From Bufo bufo (Eukaryota > Chordata > Amphibia > Anura > Bufonidae), in assembly GCF_905171765.1 (NCBI RefSeq), contig NC_053390.1, forward strand, positions 138,727,468 through 138,791,467: a stretch of DNA of 64,000 bases. The letters are read 5' to 3'. Positions 22,201-31,415 of this stretch are shown piece by piece. The position numbers were made by a program, and so were the translations under genes. The notes under the pieces were generated by a model. That model was not told where the DNA came from. It worked only from the letters and a program-made list of their open reading frames with translations, and searched no databases. Each line of letters starts with the position of its first letter. Positions within the stretch are counted from its first letter, which is position 1.

Positions 22201-23090
22201 TTCTTATGTTGCTGCTACCTCAACAGTCTGTAATTGGTCCAATCTGTGGTCTCTTCAGGCTGCTGCCAACTCAATACTCTGTCACTGGGCCACTCTGTGG
22301 TCTTCTCTTTCTGCTGCCACCTTACCACTCTGTCACTTGACCACTCTGTGGTCTCTTCATGCTGCTACCATCTCACCACTCTGTTACTGGGCCACTCTGT
22401 GGTCTCCTCATGTTGCTGCCACCTCACCACTCTGTGGTCTCCTCATGCTGATGCCACCTCACCACTCGGTCACTGGGCCACTCTGTGGTCTCATCATGTT
22501 GCTGCAACCTCACCACACTGTCACTAGAGCACTCTGTGGTCTCCTCATTCTGCAGAAACCTCACCTCTATGTCACTGGGCCACTCTGTGGTCTCCTCATG
22601 CTGCTGCCACCTCACCACTCTGTGGTCTCCTCATGCTGCTGCTACCTCTACACTCTGTCATTGGGAAACTTTGTGGTCTCCTGCTGCTGCCACCTCACCT
22701 CTCTGTGGTCTTTTCATTCTTTTGCCACCTCACCATTCTGTTAATGGGCCACTCTGTGGTCTCCTTATGCTGCTGCCACATCACCACTTTGTAGTCTCTT
22801 CATGCTGCTGCCACCTCACCACTCTGAGGTATTCTTATGTTGCTGCTACCTCAACAGTCTGTAATTTGTCCAATCTGTGGTCTCTTCAGGCTGCTGCCAA
22901 CTCAACACTCTGTCACTGGGCCACTCTGTGGTCTTCTCTTTCTGCTGCCACATTACCACTCTGTCACTTGACCACTCTGTGGTCTCTTCATGCTGCTACC
23001 ATCTCACCACTCTGTTACGGGGCCACTCTGTGGTCTCCTCATGTTGCTGCCACCTCACCACTCTGTGGTCTCCTCATGCTGATGCCACCT
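19241..23090. repeat. 35/51-bp minisatellite, 3.85 kb (expanded)
   Basis: The first 600 or so bp match the array beside hAT copy 1 almost exactly, including the odd units. The array then continues for another 3.2 kb. Short 35-bp units (for example 21045 to 21080) alternate with 51-bp units (20805 to 20856) and degenerate variants with TTCTGCTGC. A block of several hundred bp recurs internally near 22080-22430 and 22700-23080. Long Leu/Cys-rich frames are open in several phases because the unit lacks stops; I do not regard them as genes. Confidence 0.95.
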
Positions 23091-23102
23091 CGCTCATCTC
23101 TA
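23091..23102 (-). other. Orphan hAT-type terminus closing the minisatellite
   Basis: The sequence CGCTCATCTCTA, read in reverse as TAGAGATGAGCG, is a hAT-type terminus directly attached to the last minisatellite unit. With the terminus at 19240, the minisatellite is therefore bracketed by two hAT-like ends. The flank ATCATAGT does not match the left flank of copy 2. Confidence 0.55.
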
Positions 23103-24130
23103 ATCATAGTCAACACAATGTCAAGGACCTCATGGAAAAAAGATATTAATGGCATTTGCATGACAGAAGCTATGAGGCATGATTACACTGCCTTGGGAGA
23201 GGTGTTAGAACAGCATTGTGAGTGGCAGACAAAAGATGTCATCATACATTGCCTGCCAGCATCTTTGCAGCACCATAAGTGGCCGCTAGGTTAACAAGTT
23301 GAGACACTAGTTGAGACAATACTGGAATGTAATATTTACAGCTTGAAGTATTTGCAATTATGATACAATTTTCTGGCTAGACAGGGCTGGGATGAGGGTC
23401 AAGGAAAGTAGTAGGCAGTTATTAAGGATGTCACTGAGGGGCACACATTTTGTTTGTCATATATGTTGATAATGTTGTGATTACTGGGGTGCAATTTGCC
23501 AGGACTGAAATGGAGTGTTTATTGGTTGGAAATGGAACTTGACACCCAGGATGAGACTCTTGCTCTGAGACATGCGGCTAGTGTAAACAATTAACATTCA
23601 TAGAAGAAAGCAGAAATAATAGTGAAGAGCGTATTCTAAAATACACATGGGTACCAGTAGAGCGCATCCCTCTCCTGTGTACAGAAGTCAGTTCAGACTG
23701 AGAACATTCAAAGAATGTAGTGAAAGCCAGCTGAACAGAGGTTAAAAATATTTTTGCATGTGAAGTTCATAAGCTGTCATTTAACCAAAAAAGATAAAAT
23801 ACTAGAATTTTTAAATCCTCTGTTGCCTGCTGGGTTGCTATGCGCTGCTGAGCGTTTCTTATTTCTTCAGTCAACTTAACTCTGATTATTCCTGCTGAGT
23901 GAAAAATTTGTATTTGCCAACAAACATAGGAACTGCTCCACGTTTTCGTGCATGGTTAGCGCAGCAGTGTGGTGCTCTCTGGGGCTCATTTCAGGCTGTA
24001 GATGTTAGAAGTGTTCTTGAATCCATAACTTACAGAACAAAAAAATGCAGCAATTGTCACTTCCATGTGATGGTTATTAGTAATTATGAGCTGGACATCT
24101 TTGAGCAAATTTAAACCTATTTTCCCTTTG
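23103..24130. other. Unassigned, apparently low-copy sequence
   Basis: About 1 kb of AT-rich sequence in which I see no repeat shared with the rest of the window, no convincing coding region and no RNA gene. Frames do not exceed about 70 codons once minisatellite read-through is excluded. Confidence 0.5.
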
Positions 24131-24138
24131 AAAGTATT

Positions 24139-24738
24139 TAGAGATGAGCGAATCGAATCCCATGAAGTGGAATTCGATCCGAATTTCAGGATAAATTTGA
24201 CTCGCCTAGAAGGCAAATTTCCTTGTGCTTCATGTTAGCGAATCGATTTAACCTGAAATAGTATAAAAAACTCAAAATTTTAATTTTCTTCCTCCATTTG
24301 CTCGCGACAGGCCTCCAGCCTCCATCTTGCTTGAATATCTCGGCCGAAATCCCGTGCGGCACGAGACTACTTCATCACGCCGGCAGGCGTGATGACGTCA
24401 TACGTCACTACGCCAGCCAGTGTGATTATGTAATCTCGCGCAGCACAGGATTTCGGCCGAGATCTTCAAGCAAGATGGCGGCAGCCGGCCCGTCGTGAGC
24501 AAATGGAGGCAGTAAGTTTTATTTTTTAATTTTTTTTTTATTGTTAATTTTACATTCAGATGCTGCGATCATGTATGAACGCGGCATCTGAGGAGACAAT
24601 GACAGGGGCGGCACTATCGCAGCTCCCTGTCATTGCACCCGCTACTTACAAAAAAATGCGCTTTGTGACGAAGCAAATTTTTTTGTGAAATTCTGCAAAT
24701 GAGCCAAATCGAACTTTTGAGAAATACGTTCATCTCTA
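24139..24738. mobile_element. hAT MITE, 600 bp, with target duplication
   Basis: The termini TAGAGATGAGCGAAT and CGTTCATCTCTA are flanked by AAAGTATT (24131-24138) and AAAATATT (24739-24746), which match at 7 of 8 bases as expected for an aged hAT duplication. Internal inverted segments pair CTCGGCCGAAATCC (near 24340) with GGATTTCGGCCGAG (near 24450). There is no coding capacity. Confidence 0.85.
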
Positions 24739-24746
24739 AAAATATT

Positions 24747-25247
24747 CCTGTCTTAAACATAATCAAAATTTTACATAAGGCTGAATCCACATCAGAGGCT
24801 CCATTCAAAACCACCATTGTAGATTCCGTCATATTTGTAGGACTGTTTTTTGAGGCAGAATAGAAATCTAAAATAGATGAGACAAATATGAACTCATACT
24901 AAGTAAACAAAAAATAATAATTATGACTACTTTTTAAAAATAGCATGACAACACATTGCAGAAACATATTTGAAATTACGTAATATTACTACACCATTTG
25001 TACATTTGTAGACCTGCCTTAGTGATCTTAGTGATTTTACCACTTTCCTGTGAATTTCTGAACCACATCCTTCCCAATCTTTCCTCTGCCTTGCCCTTTG
25101 GTAATGAATATGTTGTTTATCATCTTCCTCATATGCCATCTTGGCCCTGCCTTCAAAAACTGTACTGTGCATCCTGAAGTTTTATTATTTTGCTGGAGAG
25201 GTTTCTTAAGCATTTCTGAAATTCTTAAAGTGGTTGTTCAGCCTTTT
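24747..25247. other. Unassigned AT-rich sequence
   Basis: About 500 bp between two MITEs. I see no coding region, RNA gene or repeat shared with other parts of the window. Confidence 0.45.
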
Positions 25248-25251
25248 TTAA

Positions 25252-25728
25252 AGGGAACCTGTCATCAACTTTATGCTAAACGTACTGAGGGCAGTATAAA
25301 GTAGTGACAGAAATGCGGATTTCAGCGGTGTGTCACTCACCAGCTAAAAGTAAGTGGTTGCCGAGAACCAGCATCATAATCATTGCAGCCCAGGCCTTGA
25401 AAAGAGTCAAATCTACCTGAGAAGAGTCATGGTTATTCATAATCTCCTGCTCTCCCCGCCCATCTGCTGACAATTGGCAGTTCTCTCCTAGGTAGAAGCC
25501 TGTCAGTCATCAGCAGGTGGGCAGGAAGAACAGGAATTCATGAGTAACCATGGCCCTTCTTAGGTAGATTTGACTCTTTTCAAGGCTTGGGCTGCAATGA
25601 TTATGATGTTGGTTCTCAACAACAACTTACTTTTAACTGATGTGTGACACACCGCTGAAATCAGCATTTCTGTCACTACTTTATACTGCCCTCAGTACAG
25701 TCAGCATAAAGTTGATGACAGGTTCCCT
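25252..25728. mobile_element. Foldback MITE with TTAA target sites (Kolobok-like)
   Basis: The ends AGGGAACCTGTCATCAACTT and its inverse at 25709-25728 are directly flanked by TTAA (25248-25251 and 25729-25732). The arms pair along most of the 477-bp length with scattered mismatches, giving a large stem. TTAA duplication with an AGGG terminus fits the Kolobok superfamily; piggyBac is less likely because its ends normally start CC. Confidence 0.75.
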
Positions 25729-26320
25729 TTAAATAATGGTCTGTAGTGATGGACGAACATCTGCTGGGACGGTTCGCGAACGCGATCAAATGTTCACGAA
25801 CCGCAAGTTCGCGGCGGGTCCCATTCATTTTAATGACAGGCGAACCTGAAAAACCTTCCGCTCATATTTGCAGCCAAGAAATATTTACTAGAAGTGCACA
25901 AATAGTCCCACAACATGGACAGTGACATACCAGATGTATTATTCGAATTTGCGATCTCCATAAATTTTTTTTTTCAACGCGAAATATCGGCAATATAATT
26001 TTCGCGTACGCTTATGCGCAAATGCACTATACAGTACCCAAATGCACTATAAAGAAAGTATATTGGTATATAACACCCCGCTTCAATCAGTTTTTTTGGG
26101 GGGCGACTGGTATATCACACCAGTAGAAATTATTTGTTCCAATAACGCTTGTCCCTCTATATACCTGCAGTATCGCAGCAGAACCGCACACAACTGCCGC
26201 ACAATACAAATGCACTATAATATTCTTTCTAACATGGAAAGTATATTATAACATTGTACAAGGAAGGCAATCCATTAGAATATACATGAAGATAAAACGT
26301 AACCTTTAATAATTTTACTA

Positions 26321-26665
26321 TGAGGGTCCATTCACACGTCCGTAAGTGTTTTGCAGATGCGCAAAACACGGACACCGGCAATGTGCATTCCGCAATTTGT
26401 GGACCGCACATCGTCAGCACTATAATAGAAAATGCCTAATCTTGTCTGCAATTGCGGACAAGAATAGGATATGTTCTATTTTTTTGCGGAAACGGAAGCA
26501 CAGATGTTGAAGTGCGGATCCGCAAATGCAGATGTGGATCAGCAAATGTGGATGCGGACAGCACATTCCGGCCCCATTGAAAATGAATGGGTCTACACCC
26601 GTTCCGCAAAATTGCGGAATGGATGCGGACTCATTTTGCGGACGTGTGAATGGAAAAGATATCCC
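26321..26665. mobile_element. Short inverted-repeat element within family B
   Basis: It begins GGTCCATTCACACGTCCG and ends CGGACGTGTGAATGGA followed by ATATCCCTC. The interior is rich in GCGGA/TCCGC motifs that pair across the centre. The superfamily is uncertain, and no clear target duplication was found. Confidence 0.6.
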
Positions 26666-26692
26666 TCAAAATGAAAATACATTAACCGCTTT

Positions 26693-27106
26693 ACGTCCGC
26701 CCATAGGATATAAACGTCCTATGGGTGGACGTCTATTTCTGAACGGACATTCCAGAACGTCTTTTCAGAAATAGCAGCTGCACGCTAATCGTGCAGCTGC
26801 TGATCGGGTTGCCCGCTGTCAGTGACAGCAGGGCAACCCAGAGAGGAGGCAGGGACAGTGCCCAGGTGTCCCTGCCTTCACGATCGCTGCAGACACAGCG
26901 CTCACCGAGCGCTGTGTCTGCAGAGAAGGAAGCGCTGTGCGCTGCCTGTTCCGGCCCGGCGGTCATGTGACCACCGTGACCGGAGTGTGCAGGAGCTGTG
27001 TAAGGTCTCTCAGAGACCTCGATCAGCCCTGCTGTGAGGCTGTACAGCCTCTATAGGGGTGTATTTGTCCTGTAACTGGGGCTACTATGTCAGCCCCAGT
27101 TACAGG
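26693..27106. other. Run of about ten consecutive hairpins
   Basis: Successive inverted repeats occupy most of this 414-bp stretch: 26693-26732, 26733-26774, 26773-26801 (12-bp arms, 5-bp loop), 26806-26839, 26848-26876 (10-bp arms), 26887-26923 (16-bp arms, 5-bp loop), 26961-26972, 27003-27019, 27036-27051 (perfect 16-bp palindrome GAGGCTGTACAGCCTC) and 27069-27106 (15-bp arms). Arms are perfect or nearly so, and each hairpin has unrelated sequence. Confidence 0.85.
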
Positions 27107-27324
27107 AGAAATCAACAGTGAAAAAAAAAAGAAAAAGTGAAGTAAATGTCCCCCAGAGGTCTTGTATGACCTTATGGGGGACGAAAAGTGTAAAATAAAA
27201 TAAAAAAAATAAAGGGTTGAAAAAATAAAATAAAATAAAGTTTCACATGTAAAAAAAAAAAAGTTCCCAAGTAAGGAATAAAAAAAAAAATTTAAAATAG
27301 AAAAAATAAAATAAAATAGACATA

Positions 27325-28110
27325 TTTGGTATTGCCGCGTCCGTAAAAACCAGCTCTATAAAAATATCACATGACCTAACCCCTCGGGTGAACACCGTAA
27401 AAAAAAAAAATAAAATGTGTCAAAACAAGCAATTTTTGTCACCTTGCATCACAAAAGGTGCAACACCAAGTGATCAAAAACGCGTATGTCCCACAAAATA
27501 GTACCAATAAAACCGTCACCTCATCCCGCAAAAAATGAGCCCCTACATAAGAAAATCTCTCAAAAAATAAAAAAACTATAGCTCTTAGAACACGGAGACA
27601 CTAAAACATCATTTTTTTGGTTTCAAAAATGCTATTATTGTGTTAAAGTGAAACAAATAAAAAAAAGTATACATATTATGTATTGCCGCGTCCGGAAAAA
27701 CCAGCTCTATAAAAATATCACATGACCTAACCCCTCGGGTGAACACCGTAAAAAAAAAAAAACTGTGTCAAAACAAGCAATTTTTGTCACCTTGCAGCAC
27801 AAAAGGTGCAACACCAAGTGATCAAAAACGCGTATGTCCCACAAAATAGTACCAATAAAACCATCATCTCATCCCGCAAAAAATGAGCCCCTACATAAGA
27901 AAATCTCTCAAAAAATAAAAAAACTATAGCTCTCAGAACATGGACACATTAAAACATAATTTTTTTGTTTCAAAAATGCTATTATTGTGTAAAACTTAAA
28001 TAAATGAGAAAAAGTATACATATTAGGTATCGCCACGTCCGTAACAATCTGCTCTATAAAAATGTCACTTGACTGAACCCCTCAGGTGAACGCTGTAAAA
28101 ATAAATAAAT
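27325..28110. repeat. 350-bp tandem repeat inside the piggyBac element, about 2.3 units
   Basis: ATTGCCGCGTCCG recurs at 27331 and 27682, then as ATCGCCACGTCCG at 28029 (351- and 347-bp spacing). Each unit carries ATATCACATGACCTAACCCC and an A-rich tract. Related sequence lies at 9744 and 10046 in the other piggyBac element. Confidence 0.85.
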
Positions 28111-29914
28111 AGAAACTGTGCTAAAACAACCAATTTTTTGGTCACCTTGCCCCATAAAGTGTTATAATGAATGATCAAAAAATCATATGTACCCAAAAAT
28201 AGTACTAATAAAACTGGCACCTTATCCCCTAGTTTCCAAAATGGGGTCACTTCTTGGGAGTTTCTACTGTAAGGGTGCATCAGGGGGCTTCAAATGGGAC
28301 ATGGCATCTAAAAACCATGTGGAGTTCCTTTTCTTCTGCGCCCTGCCGTGTGCCCATACAGCAGTTTATGACCACATGTGGGGTGTTTCTGTAAACCGCA
28401 GAATCTGGGTAATAAATATTGAGTTTTGCTTGGCTGTTAACCATCGATGTGTTAAAGAAAAAAATTGATTAAAATGGAAAATCTGCCAAAAAAGTGAAAT
28501 TTAAAAATTTGATCTCCATTTTCCTTTAATTCTTGTGGAACGCCTAAAGGGTTAACAAAGTTTGTAAAATCGGTTTTGAATACCTTGAGGGGTGTAGTTT
28601 CTACAATGGGGTCATTTTTGGGGGTATCCACTATGTAGGCCCCACAAAGTGACTTCATACCTGAACTGGTCCTTAAAAAGTGGGTTTTGGCAATTTTCTT
28701 AAAAATTTGAAGAATTGCTTCTAAACTTCTAAGCCTTCTAACGTCCTAAAAAAATAAAATGACATTTCCAAAATGATGCCAACATAAAGTAGACATATGG
28801 GGAATGTTAAATAATAAATATTTTATGAGGTATCACTTTCTGTTTTAAAAGCAGAGAAATTGAAATTTAGAAAATTGCAAATTTTTCAAATTTTTGGGTA
28901 AATTTGGGATTTTTTCATAAATAAAGGTGAAATATTTTGACTCAAATTTCTGACTATCATGAAGTACAATGTGTCACGAGAAAACAATCTCTGAATGACT
29001 TGGATAAATAAAGGCGTTCCAAAGTTATTACCACATAAAGTGAGATATGTCAGTTTTGCAAAATTTGGCCTGGTCAGGAAGGGGGCAAATGGCCCAGATG
29101 GCAAGTGGTTAAATTATTAAAGTTAAGCAAAAAGCATAGATGTGGTAGGCAATAACAAGTGCTCGGCGGCACTAAATCAGGTGTTCAGCGGCACCAAATG
29201 AGAAACCATATGTCCTACCACAATCCGGGGGGTTCAAGTGCACATCCATGAATCCCGGAGGGAAAGCAAAATACATCTATCCCTGGGCTAGATGATGATG
29301 TGGTATTGAAGGACAGGGTGGGCAAAGAACTGTCCCTGATATTGCCCTACAGGGGGGTGCTATTCTGGCCCTGATAGCCTAACCACAGACCACCCGCCCT
29401 GATAAGAGCGACCCTGTCCGGAACCTTACCCTATATAAAAATGGCCCTAGTAAGCCCCTAGGCCCCTGACTTCCAGGTGATCCCTATATAGATCTATGTG
29501 TTTTTGACTCATTATAAAAGTATAAGTATATCGCACCCCTCTGTGTATCACTCCTATCGATAGCACACCTATACTAGTGCTTAAAATGACTTTTGTGCCC
29601 CTATTAGCTAGCATTTGGTGTCCCTAACAGCCTGTCCCTGCTCCACGCAGCAACCTCTCCCTACACTGGCAAAACACTAAATGTAAAATGCCGGCCAGAT
29701 CAGGTTTATTTATAAGGTAGGGGGTATGTCCATGTGCTGAAATGTCTCAATTGGCTGTCCTGTACCACCTGATGGGTCAAAGTTCTTCACAATGTAAAAG
29801 AATATGGCGGGCACGAATTTCTCCATAAGTTCGCATGTTCGGCGAATCGCGAACACGCAAAGTTTGCCGCAAAATGACCGCCGGGCGAACCGCAAGGCCA
29901 TCTCTAATGGTCTG

Positions 29915-30206
29915 TCTTCAGGATAGGCAATCACTAGCTGATCAGCAGGGATGCAAGCCATGAGACCCTTGGAGTCCCATGCTCTCGACACATTTTATGT
30001 GTAGTATCATTGCTGGAAGTCAGTGCCAGAACTACATAGCACTGTCAACCATGTAATGGACAACACTCACAACTGTGGCATTCACTTCAATGGGAGCAGC
30101 AATGCAGTTGCGAGTACTGTCCACTACAATGTTGACAGTGCTGTGTAGCTAACTTCTGTTAAGGATATGTTATCACTTAGAAAAGTCAGGACAATCCCTT
30201 TGATTG
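29915..30206. other. Degenerate interspersed repeat, target of the family-B insertion
   Basis: The family-B hAT landed here: ATGGTCTG continues into CTTCAGGATAGGCAATCAC and CTAGCTGATCAGCAGGGAT, which resembles a common frog interspersed repeat containing GATCGGCGGGGGTCC. That recognition is from memory and uncertain. No coding sequence was seen. Confidence 0.35.
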
Positions 30207-30513
30207 TACAGGGTGGCTCATGAAAAATGTGTCCGCCTCCAGCAATAGTTTGACAAGATGAAAAATCAAGTGGATTTTTTTTTTTAATTACCCACAAGTC
30301 GCAAAAGATGCTGAAAGTGGTCCCGATTAAGTATGCATCTTTGGGCATGTTGGATTATATTGGCTGATACTGCTTATGATGCTGAGGATAAAGTTTGTGA
30401 TGTTTTCATTGAGTTCATCCAGGGTCTGTGGATTGTTAGCATACACTTTCTTTTTTCAAATTTCCCCACAGATAAAAAAAATCGCATGTAGACAGGTCTA
30501 GGTAACATGGTGG

Positions 30514-31156
30514 TGTCACTACCAGAGCTTTGGGACGTTCTCACAGCTCTGTTTCTCCACCCCTGTGATGATGTCACTACTAGAGCTGGGAGGAGTTCTC
30601 ACTGCTCTGTTTACTTTTGGTTTCCTTCCTCCCAGCTGTTCCTCATGCATTTGATTTCCCTCTCTTTATATCACCCCTCCTCCTATTGTAGGGCGTGGAT
30701 TATAGTTCTCATTTCAGTGGTAGCTCTTGCTTTAGTATCTTCACTTGTAGCTATCAGTTCACTGGACCTGTGTTCTGCTGCAGCAAGCACTCCGGATATT
30801 GCCAGCTGTCCTTGGATCCGTCTTCTCTGCGGCTGCAACACCTTCAGCTAAGTGTACAGACATTGTTGTGTACCTGATTAGTTTCTGACTGGATCTGAGG
30901 TGGCCACGGTTGCCTCCATATACTGAGTAGGGCACGGGTGGCCGTGCCCCTTCCACTATTGTAGGGGTTACAGTGGTCATCAGTCTTAGGTACGTGGGCA
31001 TGCCTCGTTCCGCCATTTGGATCCGGGCATGTGCTTTAGCAGCATAGGGAGAGCTTTGAGGGTCTGACAGGGGTCACCCTTTATCCTCCCTAGTTTGGGT
31101 CCGGTCAGTAGCTCTTTTACTGTGTATACTATTGTTGCTCACATACATTCGTGACA
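30514..31156 (+). repeat. Gypsy 5' LTR, 643 bp
   Basis: It runs from TGTCACTACC to TTCGTGACA. The ends give the TG...CA pattern. A TATA-like box lies in the first quarter. It differs from the 3' LTR at roughly six bases (for example CATGCATTTG versus CATGCGTTTG). Confidence 0.95.
30665..30704 (+). promoter_or_regulatory. Gypsy LTR core promoter and predicted transcript start
   Basis: A TTTATAT box at 30665-30671 precedes GTGGATTATA at 30695-30704 by about 28 bp, the usual TATA-to-start distance. That decamer is exactly complementary to the site just after the LTR (31158-31167), which supports placing the RNA 5' end here. The start site itself is inferred. Confidence 0.65.
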
Positions 31157-31157
31157 T

Positions 31158-31167
31158 TATAATCCAC
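31158..31167 (+). other. Predicted self-primer binding site of the Gypsy element
   Basis: TATAATCCAC begins two bases after the 5' LTR end. It does not begin with TGG, so it does not look like an ordinary tRNA primer site. It is the exact reverse complement of GTGGATTATA at 30695-30704. This fits the self-priming mechanism known for the Tf1/sushi group of Gypsy elements, in which the RNA 5' end folds back to prime minus-strand synthesis. Confidence 0.65.
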
Positions 31168-31187
31168 CAAAACCGTCCTTTTTTGAC

Positions 31188-31415
31188 ATGGATCCGCTTT
31201 CTGGCCTGGTTGACCGCATGCAGGGTCTTTCTTTGGAAGTAGCGGATCTCCGTCAATCTATGACTCAGCTTCAAGCATTGGGCTCTGCTCCGGCTCATGG
31301 AGTCTGTTGCGAGCCAAAGGTCTCACTTCCGGAAACGTTCTCCGGGGGCAGTGAGAATTTTGTTCGCTTCAGAGAGGCATGCAAACTCAATTTTTGCTTG
31401 TGTCCCCACTCCTCT
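31188..31415 (+). pseudogene. Gypsy gag, N-terminal remnant
   Basis: An ATG at 31188 opens a frame with a coiled-coil-like start (LVDRMQGLSLEVADLRQSM), then PKVSLPETFSGGSENFVRF, typical of the N-terminal part of capsid in these elements. At about 31415 the sequence jumps into the linker upstream of reverse transcriptase, in another frame. Most of the capsid, the nucleocapsid zinc knuckle and the protease are therefore missing. The element cannot supply its own particle. Confidence 0.8.

Larger units (their letters stand above)
26686..29108. mobile_element. Non-autonomous piggyBac element, TTAA flanked
   Basis: It starts CCGCTTTACGTCC after TTAA at 26682-26685 and ends GGCAAGTGG before TTAA at 29109-29112. 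The ends give CCGCTT and CCACTT in the same reading direction, fitting the short CC-starting piggyBac terminus. It has no transposase. It holds a run of hairpins (26693-27106), a tandem of about 350 bp (27331, 27682, 28029) and sequence related to the 394-bp unit at 10609-12231. Confidence 0.8.
25744..29906. mobile_element. hAT family B element with perfect 8-bp target duplication
   Basis: The ends are TAGTGATGGACGAAC at 25744 and AAGGCCATCTCTA ending at 29906. Both sides carry ATGGTCTG (25736-25743 and 29907-29914), a perfect 8-bp hAT duplication. No transposase is present, so it is non-autonomous. It contains two later insertions: a foldback repeat near 26321-26665 and a piggyBac element at 26686-29108. 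Removing these leaves roughly 1.4 kb of original element. A damaged relative is split across 8812-9309 and 12527-12878. Confidence 0.9.

Noticed and set aside
24927..25304. Possible small host exons in unassigned DNA
   Set aside because: Frames are under about 85 codons, without domain, splice-site context or codon evidence that I could defend.
31157..31180. tRNA primer binding site after the Gypsy 5' LTR
   Set aside because: There is no TGG start and no match to a tRNA 3' end that I recognise. The complement to the LTR decamer explains the site better.
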